From: Streptomyces griseoincarnatus
GTDB lineage: Bacteria; Actinomycetota; Actinomycetes; Streptomycetales; Streptomycetaceae
Assembly (NCBI GenBank): GCA_014649575.1
Contig: BMTH01000004.1
Span: 248,001 to 312,000, forward strand
Direction of reading: 5' to 3'
Length of the DNA stretch: 64,000 nucleotides
This document shows positions 34,875-44,845 of this stretch, piece by piece. How positions within the stretch are numbered: the stretch's first letter is position 1; each line of letters begins with the position of its first letter. The notes beneath the pieces were generated by a model. It was not told where the DNA came from, ran no database searches, and saw only the letters and a list, made by a program, of their open reading frames with translations. The position numbers and the translations under genes are program-made.

Positions 34875-35636
34875 TCACACCCGGGAGACGTCCGGCTCCA
34901 GGAAGACCGCGACGAGCCGGTCGCTGAAAGAGCCGGCGGCGTCGGCGTCCGCCGTCCCCGCACGGTACGCACGGATCGCCGGGTCGCTGAGGGTGAGCGT
35001 CACCATCGGGCAGTCCGCGGCGTCGTTGGTGCCCTCGGGGAAGCACGTGCTGACGTCGCGCAGGCTGTGGCCCGGACACACGGCCCCGGTGGGCAACTCC
35101 ACCTCCAGGAGCAGCTCCTCGCCAGGATCGACACGGAAACGGCCGGACGCCGGGACGTCCAGAGGCTTGCCCGTGTAACCGCCGTCCACCACGGTCGCGG
35201 TGAGACCGCGGGCGGACGCGCGGACGCCTTCCCCGTGGGGGCCGTAGAAGTCGAGCGTGACCCGGCCTTCGGCCACCGGTGCGTCGAGCACCAGCGGGCG
35301 GTCGCCCGTGCGGAGGGCCGCGTGGACGGTGAAGCGGGGTCCACCCGGCATCTTCGGCCCCGGGTCGTAGTAGCCCCAGCTGGTGAGCGCCAGCCGGGGG
35401 TCCTTGCTCTGCTCGGCCTTGCCCCGGGGTTCGGGGCGCGGCCACTCGTCCACCCCGCATCTGGAGAGCTGAGCCGTACCGCCCGAGGAGAGCGGACCGT
35501 CCCGCAACGGCTCGGCAGCGACCCGCCAGTCCCCGTCCGCGCGTGGCTCGGGCGTTGTGGCGGAGTACGTCAGTACCAGCACACCCACGACGGGCACGGC
35601 GAGGACCAGCCAGGAACGCAGGGAAGCGCGGAACAC
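34875..35636 (-). CDS. Membrane-anchored or secreted hypothetical protein
   Basis: A 253-residue protein with an N-terminal hydrophobic segment (residues 9-23) that may be a signal anchor. The external domain contains three cysteines (CGVDEW, VCPGHS, TCFPEG) and appears rich in beta strands. I do not recognise a family. Composition fits real coding. It is transcribed alone, with no obvious terminator. Confidence 0.65.
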   Translation of the reverse strand: MFRASLRSWLVLAVPVVGVLVLTYSATTPEPRADGDWRVAAEPLRDGPLSSGGTAQLSRCGVDEWPRPEPRGKAEQSKDPRLALTSWGYYDPGPKMPGGPRFTVHAALRTGDRPLVLDAPVAEGRVTLDFYGPHGEGVRASARGLTATVVDGGYTGKPLDVPASGRFRVDPGEELLLEVELPTGAVCPGHSLRDVSTCFPEGTNDAADCPMVTLTLSDPAIRAYRAGTADADAAGSFSDRLVAVFLEPDVSRV

Positions 35637-35886
35637 TCAGCCACGTCCTCGCGCTCGGCGGACCGCCCCGGCACCCTCACCAGGTCGCTCGCGGTCGTCT
35701 GTCCGGGAGGAGCATTCCATGACGTTCATGATCCTTCCTGCGCACGCGGCGGCAAGAACGTCACTGGGCCTGCCGGCCAGGGACTACGACCCGGGGCCGA
35801 AGGGACGGCGGGCAGACGCTGTTCGTGAGCATGCCACCTGGGCCGAGAGGGCGGGGGACACGGACGGGAGGGCAGCCGGTGCCCCG

Positions 35887-36348
35887 TCAGGGGGCCAGTT
35901 CGACGGCGGTCTCGGGCGGCTGGTGCAGGGTGTTGTGGACCGTGCAGTGCGAGGCCACGGCCAGCAGACCCGCGCGGCGCTGCTCGGGCAGCTCCGGCGG
36001 CGGGTCGATCACGAGGCGCAGGGCCGACACCCTGGCCGGCCGGTCGGTGGCCATGGTGAACTCGGTGCGGACCCGGAGTCCGGTGCGGGGCAGGCCGTGC
36101 CGGTGCAGGTCACGGCCCGCGTGGAAGGCCACGCAGGTGGCCAGGGAGGCCGCGAAGAGCTCCGTGGGGGTCGGCGCGGTGTCCGTGCCTCCCGCCTCCA
36201 GCGGCTGGTCGACCCGGAGGCGGTGTCCACGGACGTCCACCGTGTAGGCGTCCTGCTCGACGTGGGTGACCTCGAGACGGTGCACGTCCACGGGCTGGGG
36301 CGGTTCGTGTTCCCCGTCACGACCTGCCCGACCTGTCGAGCCGGTCAT
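35887..36348 (-). CDS. OsmC-family peroxiredoxin-like protein
   Basis: A 153-residue protein. The OsmC/Ohr-type segment TPTELFAASLATCVAFHAGR (one Cys near residue 73) and ASHCTVHNTLHQPPE (second Cys near 139) provide the two redox cysteines. The N-terminal sheet (YTVDVRGHRLRVDQP) is typical. It probably reduces organic hydroperoxides. The ATG at 36348 is used because the upstream extension is not OsmC-like. Confidence 0.87.
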   Translation of the reverse strand: MTGSTGRAGRDGEHEPPQPVDVHRLEVTHVEQDAYTVDVRGHRLRVDQPLEAGGTDTAPTPTELFAASLATCVAFHAGRDLHRHGLPRTGLRVRTEFTMATDRPARVSALRLVIDPPPELPEQRRAGLLAVASHCTVHNTLHQPPETAVELAP

Positions 36349-36508
36349 GACAAGTCGCTCTCGTGGGGCGCCCCAGGAGCATGTCCGGCGCGGAACTCCA
36401 GTAGAACGCATCCGACGCGTAATGAGCAGCAGGTCGGGGTGGGTGTGCGCATGGCTGGATGCCCGTGTTCTCAGTGGGCCGCGAAGAGGCGTGCCCGTCC
36501 GTTGCGCG

Positions 36509-36563
36509 AGAAGCTGTTGTCCACCCGCTCCAGGACATGAAGCGGAGTGGGACAACAGCTTCT
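36509..36563. repeat. Long inverted repeat between osmC-like and hydrolase genes
   Basis: Fourteen-base perfect arms (AGAAGCTGTTGTCC at 36509-36522, complement at 36550-36563) enclose 27 bases. The inner part extends the pairing by about 8 bp after a one-base bulge. It lies downstream of the leftward hydrolase gene and 160 bases upstream of osmC. It could be a bidirectional terminator or a small mobile remnant. Confidence 0.8.
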
Positions 36564-36618
36564 GAGTATGCGTACGACGGATCGCCCGCAGGGGTCCGCG
36601 CTCCTCCTCCGCGGCCGG

Positions 36619-37950
36619 TCAGCCGTTGATGAGGTCGAACGACTCGGAGGGGCCGATCGTTGTGCGGTTGGCGATGAGCGGGGCGGTTCCGGCGTTCCCG
36701 GCGCTGACGTACAGGTTGTTGGCCTGTGCGCGCAGGCTGGTGGTGCCGTCGGAGTTGTTCACGCGCTGGAAGGTCTCCCAGGGACCGACGGCGGTGCGGT
36801 TGGCGATGAGCGCGTTGGCACCGGCGTTCTCGGCGCAGACGTATCGGCCGTTGACGCGGGCGCGCAGTGCGACGGCGCCTCCACCGAGGTCGATCAGGTC
36901 GAATCGTTCCCAGTCGCCGATGGCGGTGCGGTTGGCGATGAGTGGGTCGGTTCCGGCGTTCTCCGCGCAGACGTACTGGTTGTTGGCCCGGGAGCGCAGG
37001 CTGACGATCGGCCCGGTGGGGAGGGGGGTGAGGACGGCTTCCCAGGTGGTGGTGCTGGTGTTGGAGGTGGCGTCGGCGGGGAGGCGGTCGCGGGCGGCGG
37101 TGTCCGCGTAGAGACTCCAGCGCATCCAGTCCACGTAGGTGGCGACGGTCTGGGTGTGGTTGTAGCCGCTCCATATGTACTGGTCGTGGCCCGTGCCGCG
37201 GTGGGTGAGGAACGCCTTGGGCGCGGGCAGTTCCCCGTACGCCTGGCGGGCGGAGGAGTACTGGGTGAGGGTGTCCTGATCGCCGTGGACGAAGAGGACC
37301 TTGGCGGCGACCGTGCTGCTGGGGTTGCCCATGTCGACACAGGCGAAGGGGACGGCGGCGGCTATCCGGCTGTCCGGCCAGGCCGTCAGCAGCCCGTGGG
37401 TGGTCATGCCGCCCAGCGAATGGCCCGCGACGCCGACGCCGGTGGTGGTGTCGAGGTGCCCGGCGAACGGGTCGCCGGCCGTGGTGTTGAGGGCGAGGGT
37501 GTTGGTGATGACCTGGGAGACGTCCATGGACTGGTTGCCGTTGTAGACGTCCTGGACGTTGCCCTGGGTGCCGCTGGAGGTGGTGGGGAAGACGGGTGCG
37601 GGGACGACGAATCCGGCCTCGGCCAGGGGCCGGACCAGCGGTGCGTAGCTCTCCGGGTTGCCGCCGAGGCCGTGGCTGAACTCGCAGATGGGGAAGACGC
37701 CGTCCGCGATGGGGGCGTTGACGACGGGATTGCCGCCCGGTGTGCCGGTGGCGGGGTAGAAGATCCGGGTGGTCAGCCGACGGCTGCCGCGGCTCCAGGC
37801 GTACTCCCTCACCCCGATGGCGAAGCGCTGGGTCGGCGCGTCTGCCGGGGCGAGCGAGGATGCCGTTGCCGCGGTGGTGCCGTACGCATGGACGGCGGCC
37901 ACGGCTCCGGCTGCGCCCAGTCCCAGGAAGGTACGCCTGTTCATGGCCAT
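36619..37950 (-). CDS. Tat-exported alpha/beta hydrolase with fascin-like beta-trefoil domain
   Basis: A 443-residue protein. The Tat signal NRRTFLG is at residues 4-10, with cleavage near residue 30. The hydrolase domain (about 40-305) has FPICEFSHGLGG, the nucleophile elbow GHSLGG (Ser178), FVHGDQDTLT (acid) and a GTGHDQY His region. The layout resembles chlorophyllase, PAF-acetylhydrolase or polyester-hydrolase-like enzymes. The C-terminal 130 residues contain three ~45-residue repeats (SLRSRANNQYVCAENAGTDP and variants, each ending in a GPxExF/GxWExF motif), as in fascin-like beta-trefoils, probably for binding a polymer. The start ATG at 37950 has a GGAG site. Confidence 0.87.
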   Translation of the reverse strand: MAMNRRTFLGLGAAGAVAAVHAYGTTAATASSLAPADAPTQRFAIGVREYAWSRGSRRLTTRIFYPATGTPGGNPVVNAPIADGVFPICEFSHGLGGNPESYAPLVRPLAEAGFVVPAPVFPTTSSGTQGNVQDVYNGNQSMDVSQVITNTLALNTTAGDPFAGHLDTTTGVGVAGHSLGGMTTHGLLTAWPDSRIAAAVPFACVDMGNPSSTVAAKVLFVHGDQDTLTQYSSARQAYGELPAPKAFLTHRGTGHDQYIWSGYNHTQTVATYVDWMRWSLYADTAARDRLPADATSNTSTTTWEAVLTPLPTGPIVSLRSRANNQYVCAENAGTDPLIANRTAIGDWERFDLIDLGGGAVALRARVNGRYVCAENAGANALIANRTAVGPWETFQRVNNSDGTTSLRAQANNLYVSAGNAGTAPLIANRTTIGPSESFDLING

Positions 37951-38250
37951 GTTGTGCTCCTTGTCGATGGTGTGGGTGGACAGGGGAGTTCCGGGGCGGC
38001 GGGTCTGCCAGGAGGCGAGCGGGCCCGCGGGCTGGCGGTGGAAGCCTCCCCCGAGGGAAAATCGTCGGCTCCCACCAACGGAGAGCGGAGCCGCCGCCCG
38101 GCCGATCGCGTCTGCTCTCACGAGCGGGCAGCCGTATCGGGCGACCGTCTCCAGCAGGGAGAGCGGGTGGTGGCGAGCCCGGGACGGCAGGGGAGTCGGG
38201 TGTGGTCGCCGCCGTCCGGGTTTCAGACCCTGGTGAAGGAGCTGGACGTT
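37951..38250. other. Upstream region of the hydrolase gene
   Basis: 300 bases between the hydrolase start and the small leftward frame. I see no gene with typical codon use and no clear promoter pair. Confidence 0.4.
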
Positions 38251-38411
38251 TCAGGGCCCGATGGTCATGGTCCGGTCGGTGAAGCCGGTGCACGCCGGAC
38301 TCCGTGCGCCGGCGGCCCCGACGAGGTGGAGAGCGCCGTGGCGCGCCACGTTGGCCGCGTGCGCGGTCCGGGCGGCGATGACATCGTGTGACGGCGTGTG
38401 ATGCGACCCAT
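38251..38411 (-). pseudogene. Small gene with probable frameshift at its start
   Basis: The minus frame ending at 38251 (encoding HDVIAARTAHAANVARHGAL and more) has strong Streptomyces codon bias for about 50 codons but no start codon. An ATG with a good AGAGGA site at 38411 is one base out of that frame. One extra G in the ATGGGT run would give a clean ~53-residue gene. Either the gene is inactivated or a base is missing from the sequence. The product family is unknown. Confidence 0.4.
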
Positions 38412-39068
38412 GGGATTCCTCTTCTGTGTTCGCGCTGGCGCTGAGGTGCGGAAGGCGGCGATCAGTGGAGGTGTACGGGCGGGCGACGCGTTCTGGTGGA
38501 CCACGGTTCGGAGTCCAGCAGTGTCGGGGGCGGCTCTTGACCGACGCTGGAACCGATGTGAGCAATCGTCTCTTGGGACGTCCCACCGACCCGCCTGACG
38601 ATTGTTCGAGATATCGTTCAACGTTCGTCGACCTGAACGGAGAGTAGGTTGGGGCTGATGGGGTGTCAATCGCGGGATGTGGCGCCTTACGGTCACTTTT
38701 GGCGCGGCTCTGAGGTGACGTTCGAAGAGGTCACTCTTGAGTGGAGCGTGAGGAGCTACGAAATACCAACGAAATCCGAAGCGGGAGCCGACGTTGCGGG
38801 AGATGGTTACCGGGCTGTCGGCGCTCCCGCAAGGTTCCACTTCCGAAACTCAACGAAATCGACCTGCCCGCTCGCTGTCCGAAACCGCTCCACGCCAGGA
38901 AGGGGAGGCTCCGCACCGCTCTGCGGTCGGCTGCGGCGATCGGCTGATCCAGAACGAGGGATTGCGCCTGCCGCCTGCTGCGGCTGCCCACCATACGAAG
39001 CCCGGGCCGCCGACACGATCGCCCGGGCCGAACGCGAGGGCCTTGTCCCGTGCGGGCTTACATGTTGA
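38412..39068. other. Gene-poor region with a long dyad
   Basis: About 650 bases without a convincing gene; several overlapping frames have random codon use. A 33-bp imperfect dyad (38597-38629, GACGAttGTT...AACgtTCGTC around CGAGATATCG) lies in its lower-GC part and may be an operator or promoter element for the leftward small gene. Confidence 0.5.
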
Positions 39069-39104
39069 GGTGTCGTGCCCCTTGCCTCCAAGGGGCACGA
39101 CACC
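39069..39104 (-). terminator. Strong hairpin terminator after the HTH-MurA gene
   Basis: A perfect 16-bp stem (39069-39084 with 39089-39104) and a CCTC/GAGG four-base loop, 7 bases beyond the MurA stop codon. There is no T tract. Its symmetry allows action in both directions. Confidence 0.85.
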
Positions 39105-39111
39105 ACGACGA

Positions 39112-40641
39112 TCAGATGTCCCGGAAGATCTCGATCTGCGCCCCGATCGAGTTCAACCGCTCCGCCAGGTCCTCGTAGCCGCGGTTGATGACGTACACGT
39201 TGCGCAGCACCGACGTGCCCTCCGCCGCCATCATGGCGAGCAGGACGACCACGGCCGGGCGCAGCGCCGGTGGGCACATCATCTCGGCGGCGCGCCAGCG
39301 GGTCGGGCCTTCGACCAGGACGCGGTGCGGGTCGAGCAACTGCAGGCGGCCGCCGAGGCGGTTGAGGTCGGTCAGGTAGATGGCGCGGTTGTCGTAGACC
39401 CAGTCGTGGATGAGGGTCTGGCCCTGCGCCACCGCCGCGATCGCCGCGAAGAACGGCACGTTGTCGATGTTCAGGCCCGGGAACGGCATCGGGTGGATCT
39501 TGTCGATCGGCGCCTCCAGCTTGGAGGGCCGGACGGTGAGGTCCACCAGCCGCGTACGGCCGTTGTCCGCGAAGTACTCCGGCGTGCGGTCGTGGTCGAG
39601 GCCCATCTCCTCCAGGACCGCCAGCTCGATCTCCAGGAACTCGATCGGCACCCGGCGGACCGTCAGCTCCGACTCGGTCACCACCGCGGCCGCCACCAGG
39701 CTCATCGCCTCGACCGGGTCCTCGGAGGGGGAGTAGTCGACGTCCACGTCGATCTTCGGCACGCCGTGCACGGTCAGCGTCGTCGTGCCGATGCCGTCGA
39801 CCTTGACACCCAGCGCCTCCAGGAAGAAGCACAGGTCCTGGACCATGTAGTTGGAGGACGCGTTGCGGATGACGGTCGTGCCGTCGTGCCGCGCGGCGGC
39901 CAGCAGCGCGTTCTCGGTGACCGTGTCCCCGCGCTCGGTCAGCACGATCGGGCGGTCCGGAGCGACGGCGCGGTCGACCACCGCGTGGTACTGGCCCTCC
40001 GTCGCCGCGATGTCCAGGCCGAAACGGCGCAGCGCGATCATGTGCGGCTCCACCGTGCGCGTGCCGAGGTCGCAGCCGCCGGCGTACGGCAGCATGAAGC
40101 GGTCCGTGCGGTGCAGCAGCGGGCCGAGGAACATGATGATGGAGCGGGTACGGCGGGCCGCCTCCGCGTCGATCGCCGCGAGGTCCAGCTCGGCCGGCGG
40201 CACGATCTCCAGGTCGACGCCGTCGTTGATCCAGCGGGTGCGCACGCCGATGGAGTTCAGCACCTCCAGGAGGCGGTAGACCTCCTCGATACGGGCGACG
40301 CGGCGCAGCACCGTGCGCCCGCTGTTGAGCAGCGAGGCGCACAGCAGTGCCACGCACGCGTTCTTGCTCGTCTTGACGTCGATGGAGCCGGACAGGTGCC
40401 GGCCGCCCACCACCCGCAGATGCATCGGACCGGCGTAGCCGAGGGAGACGATCTCACTGTCCAGCGCCTCGCCGATGCGGGCGATCATCTCAAGGCTGAT
40501 GTTCTGGTTGCCCCGCTCGATCCGGTTGACGGCGCTCTGACTGGTGCCCAGAGCCTCCGCGAGCTGGTTCTGTGTCCAGCCGCGGTGCTGCCTGGCGTCA
40601 CGGATGAGCTTGCCGATGCGTACGAGGTAGTCGTCTGCCAT
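39112..40641 (-). CDS. murA: UDP-GlcNAc 1-carboxyvinyltransferase (MurA-type) fused to an XRE DNA-binding domain
   Basis: A 509-residue fusion. Residues about 6-63 are a helix-turn-helix of XRE type (IRDARQHRGWTQNQLAEALG, TSQSAVNRIERG). Residues about 73-509 are an EPSP-synthase-fold enzyme. Lys93-Asn94 (TSKNAC) match the substrate-binding Lys-Asn of MurA. Cys190 in GGCDLGTRTVEPH matches the catalytic, fosfomycin-reactive Cys of E. coli MurA (Cys115). It should transfer enolpyruvate from PEP to UDP-GlcNAc, the first committed step of peptidoglycan synthesis. Streptomyces carry a plain MurA as well, and this second form has the extra DNA-binding head. A palindrome 12 bases upstream suggests autoregulation. 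Confidence 0.92.
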   Translation of the reverse strand: MADDYLVRIGKLIRDARQHRGWTQNQLAEALGTSQSAVNRIERGNQNISLEMIARIGEALDSEIVSLGYAGPMHLRVVGGRHLSGSIDVKTSKNACVALLCASLLNSGRTVLRRVARIEEVYRLLEVLNSIGVRTRWINDGVDLEIVPPAELDLAAIDAEAARRTRSIIMFLGPLLHRTDRFMLPYAGGCDLGTRTVEPHMIALRRFGLDIAATEGQYHAVVDRAVAPDRPIVLTERGDTVTENALLAAARHDGTTVIRNASSNYMVQDLCFFLEALGVKVDGIGTTTLTVHGVPKIDVDVDYSPSEDPVEAMSLVAAAVVTESELTVRRVPIEFLEIELAVLEEMGLDHDRTPEYFADNGRTRLVDLTVRPSKLEAPIDKIHPMPFPGLNIDNVPFFAAIAAVAQGQTLIHDWVYDNRAIYLTDLNRLGGRLQLLDPHRVLVEGPTRWRAAEMMCPPALRPAVVVLLAMMAAEGTSVLRNVYVINRGYEDLAERLNSIGAQIEIFRDI

Positions 40642-40653
40642 GAGGTTGAGGCT

Positions 40654-40669
40654 ATCTCAGATATGAGAT
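40654..40669. promoter_or_regulatory. Palindrome at the HTH-MurA promoter
   Basis: ATCTCA-GATA-TGAGAT, perfect 6-bp arms, 12 bases upstream of the MurA start codon. It has the same core (ATCTC-N6-GAGAT) as the palindrome upstream of the aconitase gene. A likely operator; the HTH domain of the downstream protein is the obvious candidate ligand. Confidence 0.65.
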
Positions 40670-40730
40670 GGCACCTCTTGTGGGGTCCATTCGGGTGACA
40701 GTCGGGTGATGTGACGTCAATGTGCCCTGG

Positions 40731-40937
40731 TCATCCGCTGGTCCGACGGCTGCGGGTGGTGCGCCGCCATCCGAAAGGTCCGGGCAAATCCATCGATGTC
40801 GTACGACGTCCGGTGCTGCTGCGTGTGTACCGGGGGCTGTTCTTCCCGCCCCCGGTGGTGATGGACCACGACTTCTTGTTGATGTTCAGCCGCACCCCCG
40901 GAAGGATCCGGAAACTCTTACGGAACGTGAGGGGCAT
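40731..40937 (-). CDS. DUF4236-family small protein
   Basis: A 68-residue basic protein starting MPLTFRKSFRILPGVRLNIN, followed by KKSWSITTGG. This matches the DUF4236 signature (FRKSF...PGVRLN.S..G.S...G). The ATG at 40937 has a GGAGG site 5-6 bases upstream. The longer upstream extension is repeat DNA. The function of DUF4236 is unknown. It sits between the HTH-MurA promoter and the repeat blocks. Confidence 0.75.
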   Translation of the reverse strand: MPLTFRKSFRILPGVRLNINKKSWSITTGGGKNSPRYTRSSTGRRTTSMDLPGPFGWRRTTRSRRTSG

Positions 40938-41051
40938 CCTCGCCTCCCTGCTCGGGCCTGCCGTGACTGACTGTGTCTCAGTCGGATACCCCGGTCCTCG
41001 TCCGTCATGGCAGCCGCCTGTCGAGGGCCGCCGCCTGTAACGGCCGCCGCC

Positions 41052-41183
41052 GTCATGGCATCCGCCGTCTGTCATGGCCGCCGTCTGTCATGGCATCCCC
41101 TGCCCGTCATGGCCGCCGTCTGTCATGGCATCCCCCGCCCGTCATGGCCGCCGTCTGTCATGGCATCCGCCGCCCGTCATGAC
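41052..41183. repeat. Tandem repeat with 35-bp period
   Basis: GTCATGGCC-type anchors recur exactly 35 bases apart at 41071, 41106, 41141 and 41176 (last copy diverged). A half-period echo of GTCATGGCA lies in between. Units contain CCGCCGTCTGTCATGGCATC. The block is intergenic, upstream of aconitase and behind the DUF4236 gene. Confidence 0.9.
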
Positions 41184-41202
41184 GCCGCTCGCCGAGGCGC
41201 CC

Positions 41203-41264
41203 CGTCGGCCATGTCAGCCGTGGCGGCCATGTCGGCCATGTCAGCCGTGTCAGCCGTGGCGCCG
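41203..41264. repeat. Tandem repeat with 9-bp period
   Basis: Six to seven 9-bp units of the form CCATGTCAG/CCGTGTCAG/CCGTGGCGG run without interruption between the 35-bp repeat and the aconitase promoter. The unit shares ATGTC/ATGGC elements with the 35-bp block but has a different period. Confidence 0.85.
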
Positions 41265-41344
41265 AGCCCTCTGTGGCGGGAGGGTGGGGGAAGCAAGGGA
41301 AGCGAAGGGTGAAGGCGTGCCCGATAGGGCACGGGAAGGGCGCA

Positions 41345-41384
41345 CCGGAACCCGGGCACGGAACCCGGGCACGGAACCCGGGCA
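41345..41384. repeat. Three-copy 13-bp tandem repeat
   Basis: Three direct copies of CGGAACCCGGGCA lie about 30 bases upstream of the aconitase-promoter palindrome. Each unit contains the palindrome CCCGGG. No function is known. Confidence 0.9.
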
Positions 41385-41412
41385 TGACCATTCCGCGCCC
41401 GTGTACTAGAGT

Positions 41413-41430
41413 TATCTCGACATCGAGATA
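41413..41430. promoter_or_regulatory. Palindrome upstream of aconitase
   Basis: TATCTCG-ACAT-CGAGATA, perfect 7-bp arms, 131 bases upstream of the aconitase start. It has the same design as the site in front of HTH-MurA. A repressor or activator operator is likely. Confidence 0.65.
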
Positions 41431-41462
41431 TCTGCCGAGGCGCACCGCGGTCGCCACGCGAG

Positions 41463-41476
41463 TTAGGCCTACCTAA
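41463..41476. promoter_or_regulatory. Iron-box-like element upstream of aconitase
   Basis: TTAGG-CCTA-CCTAA, followed by CTTAGCCTGACC. It resembles the TTAGGTTAGGCTnACCTAA iron boxes bound by IdeR/DmdR1 in actinobacteria. It would fit iron control of an iron-sulphur enzyme. The match is partial. Confidence 0.5.
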
Positions 41477-44284
<2,808 letters not shown>

Positions 44285-44302
44285 GCGGCAGGCAGGGCGT
44301 GA

Positions 44303-44340
44303 CCGAGGGCCGCATCCCCGCGCGGGGATGCGGCCCTCGG
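44303..44340 (+). terminator. Terminator after aconitase
   Basis: A perfect 17-bp GC-rich stem (44303-44319 with 44324-44340) and a 4-base loop, 18 bases after the stop codon. There is no T tract. Confidence 0.88.
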
Positions 44341-44412
44341 AGTTCCCGGGCCGTTCTCCACGGCGGCTTCCCGCTCCGCGCCGGCGCCCGCGGCCGATAC
44401 GCGCGATAACCG

Positions 44413-44441
44413 TTTACATCCCCGCCCCCCGGCGCTACGGT
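44413..44441 (+). promoter_or_regulatory. Probable promoter (TTTACA-N17-TACGGT)
   Basis: TTTACA (44413-44418) and TACGGT (44436-44441) are separated by 17 bases, close to the housekeeping sigma consensus. Transcription would begin near 44448 and run directly into the CebR-type operator. Confidence 0.6.
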
Positions 44442-44458
44442 CCCTTCCACGGACGAGG

Positions 44459-44472
44459 TGGGAGCGCTCCCA
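44459..44472. promoter_or_regulatory. CebR-type operator
   Basis: TGGGAGCGCTCCCA, a perfect 14-bp palindrome identical to the operator consensus of the cellobiose/cellotriose-responsive LacI-family repressor CebR of Streptomyces. It lies about 10 bases after the predicted transcription start of the following small gene, an ideal repression site. Confidence 0.85.
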
Positions 44473-44548
44473 TTGAGCGTGGCGGACCGGAACCCGTCGC
44501 CGGGGTGCCACCGCCTCGTCCGCCCCCACAGTCGCGGACGGGAGTGTC

Positions 44549-44845
44549 ATGACCACGCCACCAAGCGACCGCGTCGGCGCGGGGACGGCCCGGCGCAAGG
44601 GCGACAGGGTCCTGTTCGTCGTCCTCGTCTGTGTCCTGGCCGCGGTACCGGCGGCCGGCCTGGCCCTGACCTCGGGCGCCGTCACCCACACCCGTCCCGA
44701 CACGCTGCCGCGCTCCGAACTGCGCGCCCTGCTCTGCCGGGCGGGCCCGCTCACCGCCCCCGGCGCACTCACGAGCCCAGCGCCGCGCGCAGCCATCCCA
44801 GTTGCCGCCGGACATGCACCGCGTCCCCGCCCTCATGCCCGTTGA
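44549..44845 (+). CDS. Short membrane-anchored protein behind a CebR box, possibly truncated
   Basis: A 98-residue frame with a basic cytoplasmic N-terminus (about 20 residues) and one hydrophobic segment (about 22-44), then a short tail. Codon use is typical of Streptomyces up to about 44770, after which it overlaps the 3' end of the convergent esterase gene and becomes Arg/Pro-rich. The start has GGGAG upstream. It may be the stump of a longer exported protein cut by rearrangement next to the esterase, or a genuine small membrane protein. Its promoter carries a perfect CebR operator. Confidence 0.5.
   Translation: MTTPPSDRVGAGTARRKGDRVLFVVLVCVLAAVPAAGLALTSGAVTHTRPDTLPRSELRALLCRAGPLTAPGALTSPAPRAAIPVAAGHAPRPRPHAR

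Noticed and set aside
35717..35890. Short plus-strand frame with a GGAGGAG site and ATG at 35719
   Set aside because: The ribosome site is good, but the frame runs antisense into the OsmC gene with no recognisable product; at most a gene stump.
40711..41040. 109-codon plus-strand frame
   Set aside because: It is antisense to the DUF4236 gene and lacks a ribosome site and a family match.
41052..41384. CRISPR array or att site
   Set aside because: The repeats are directly adjacent without unique spacers, and no cas, integrase or tRNA gene is present.
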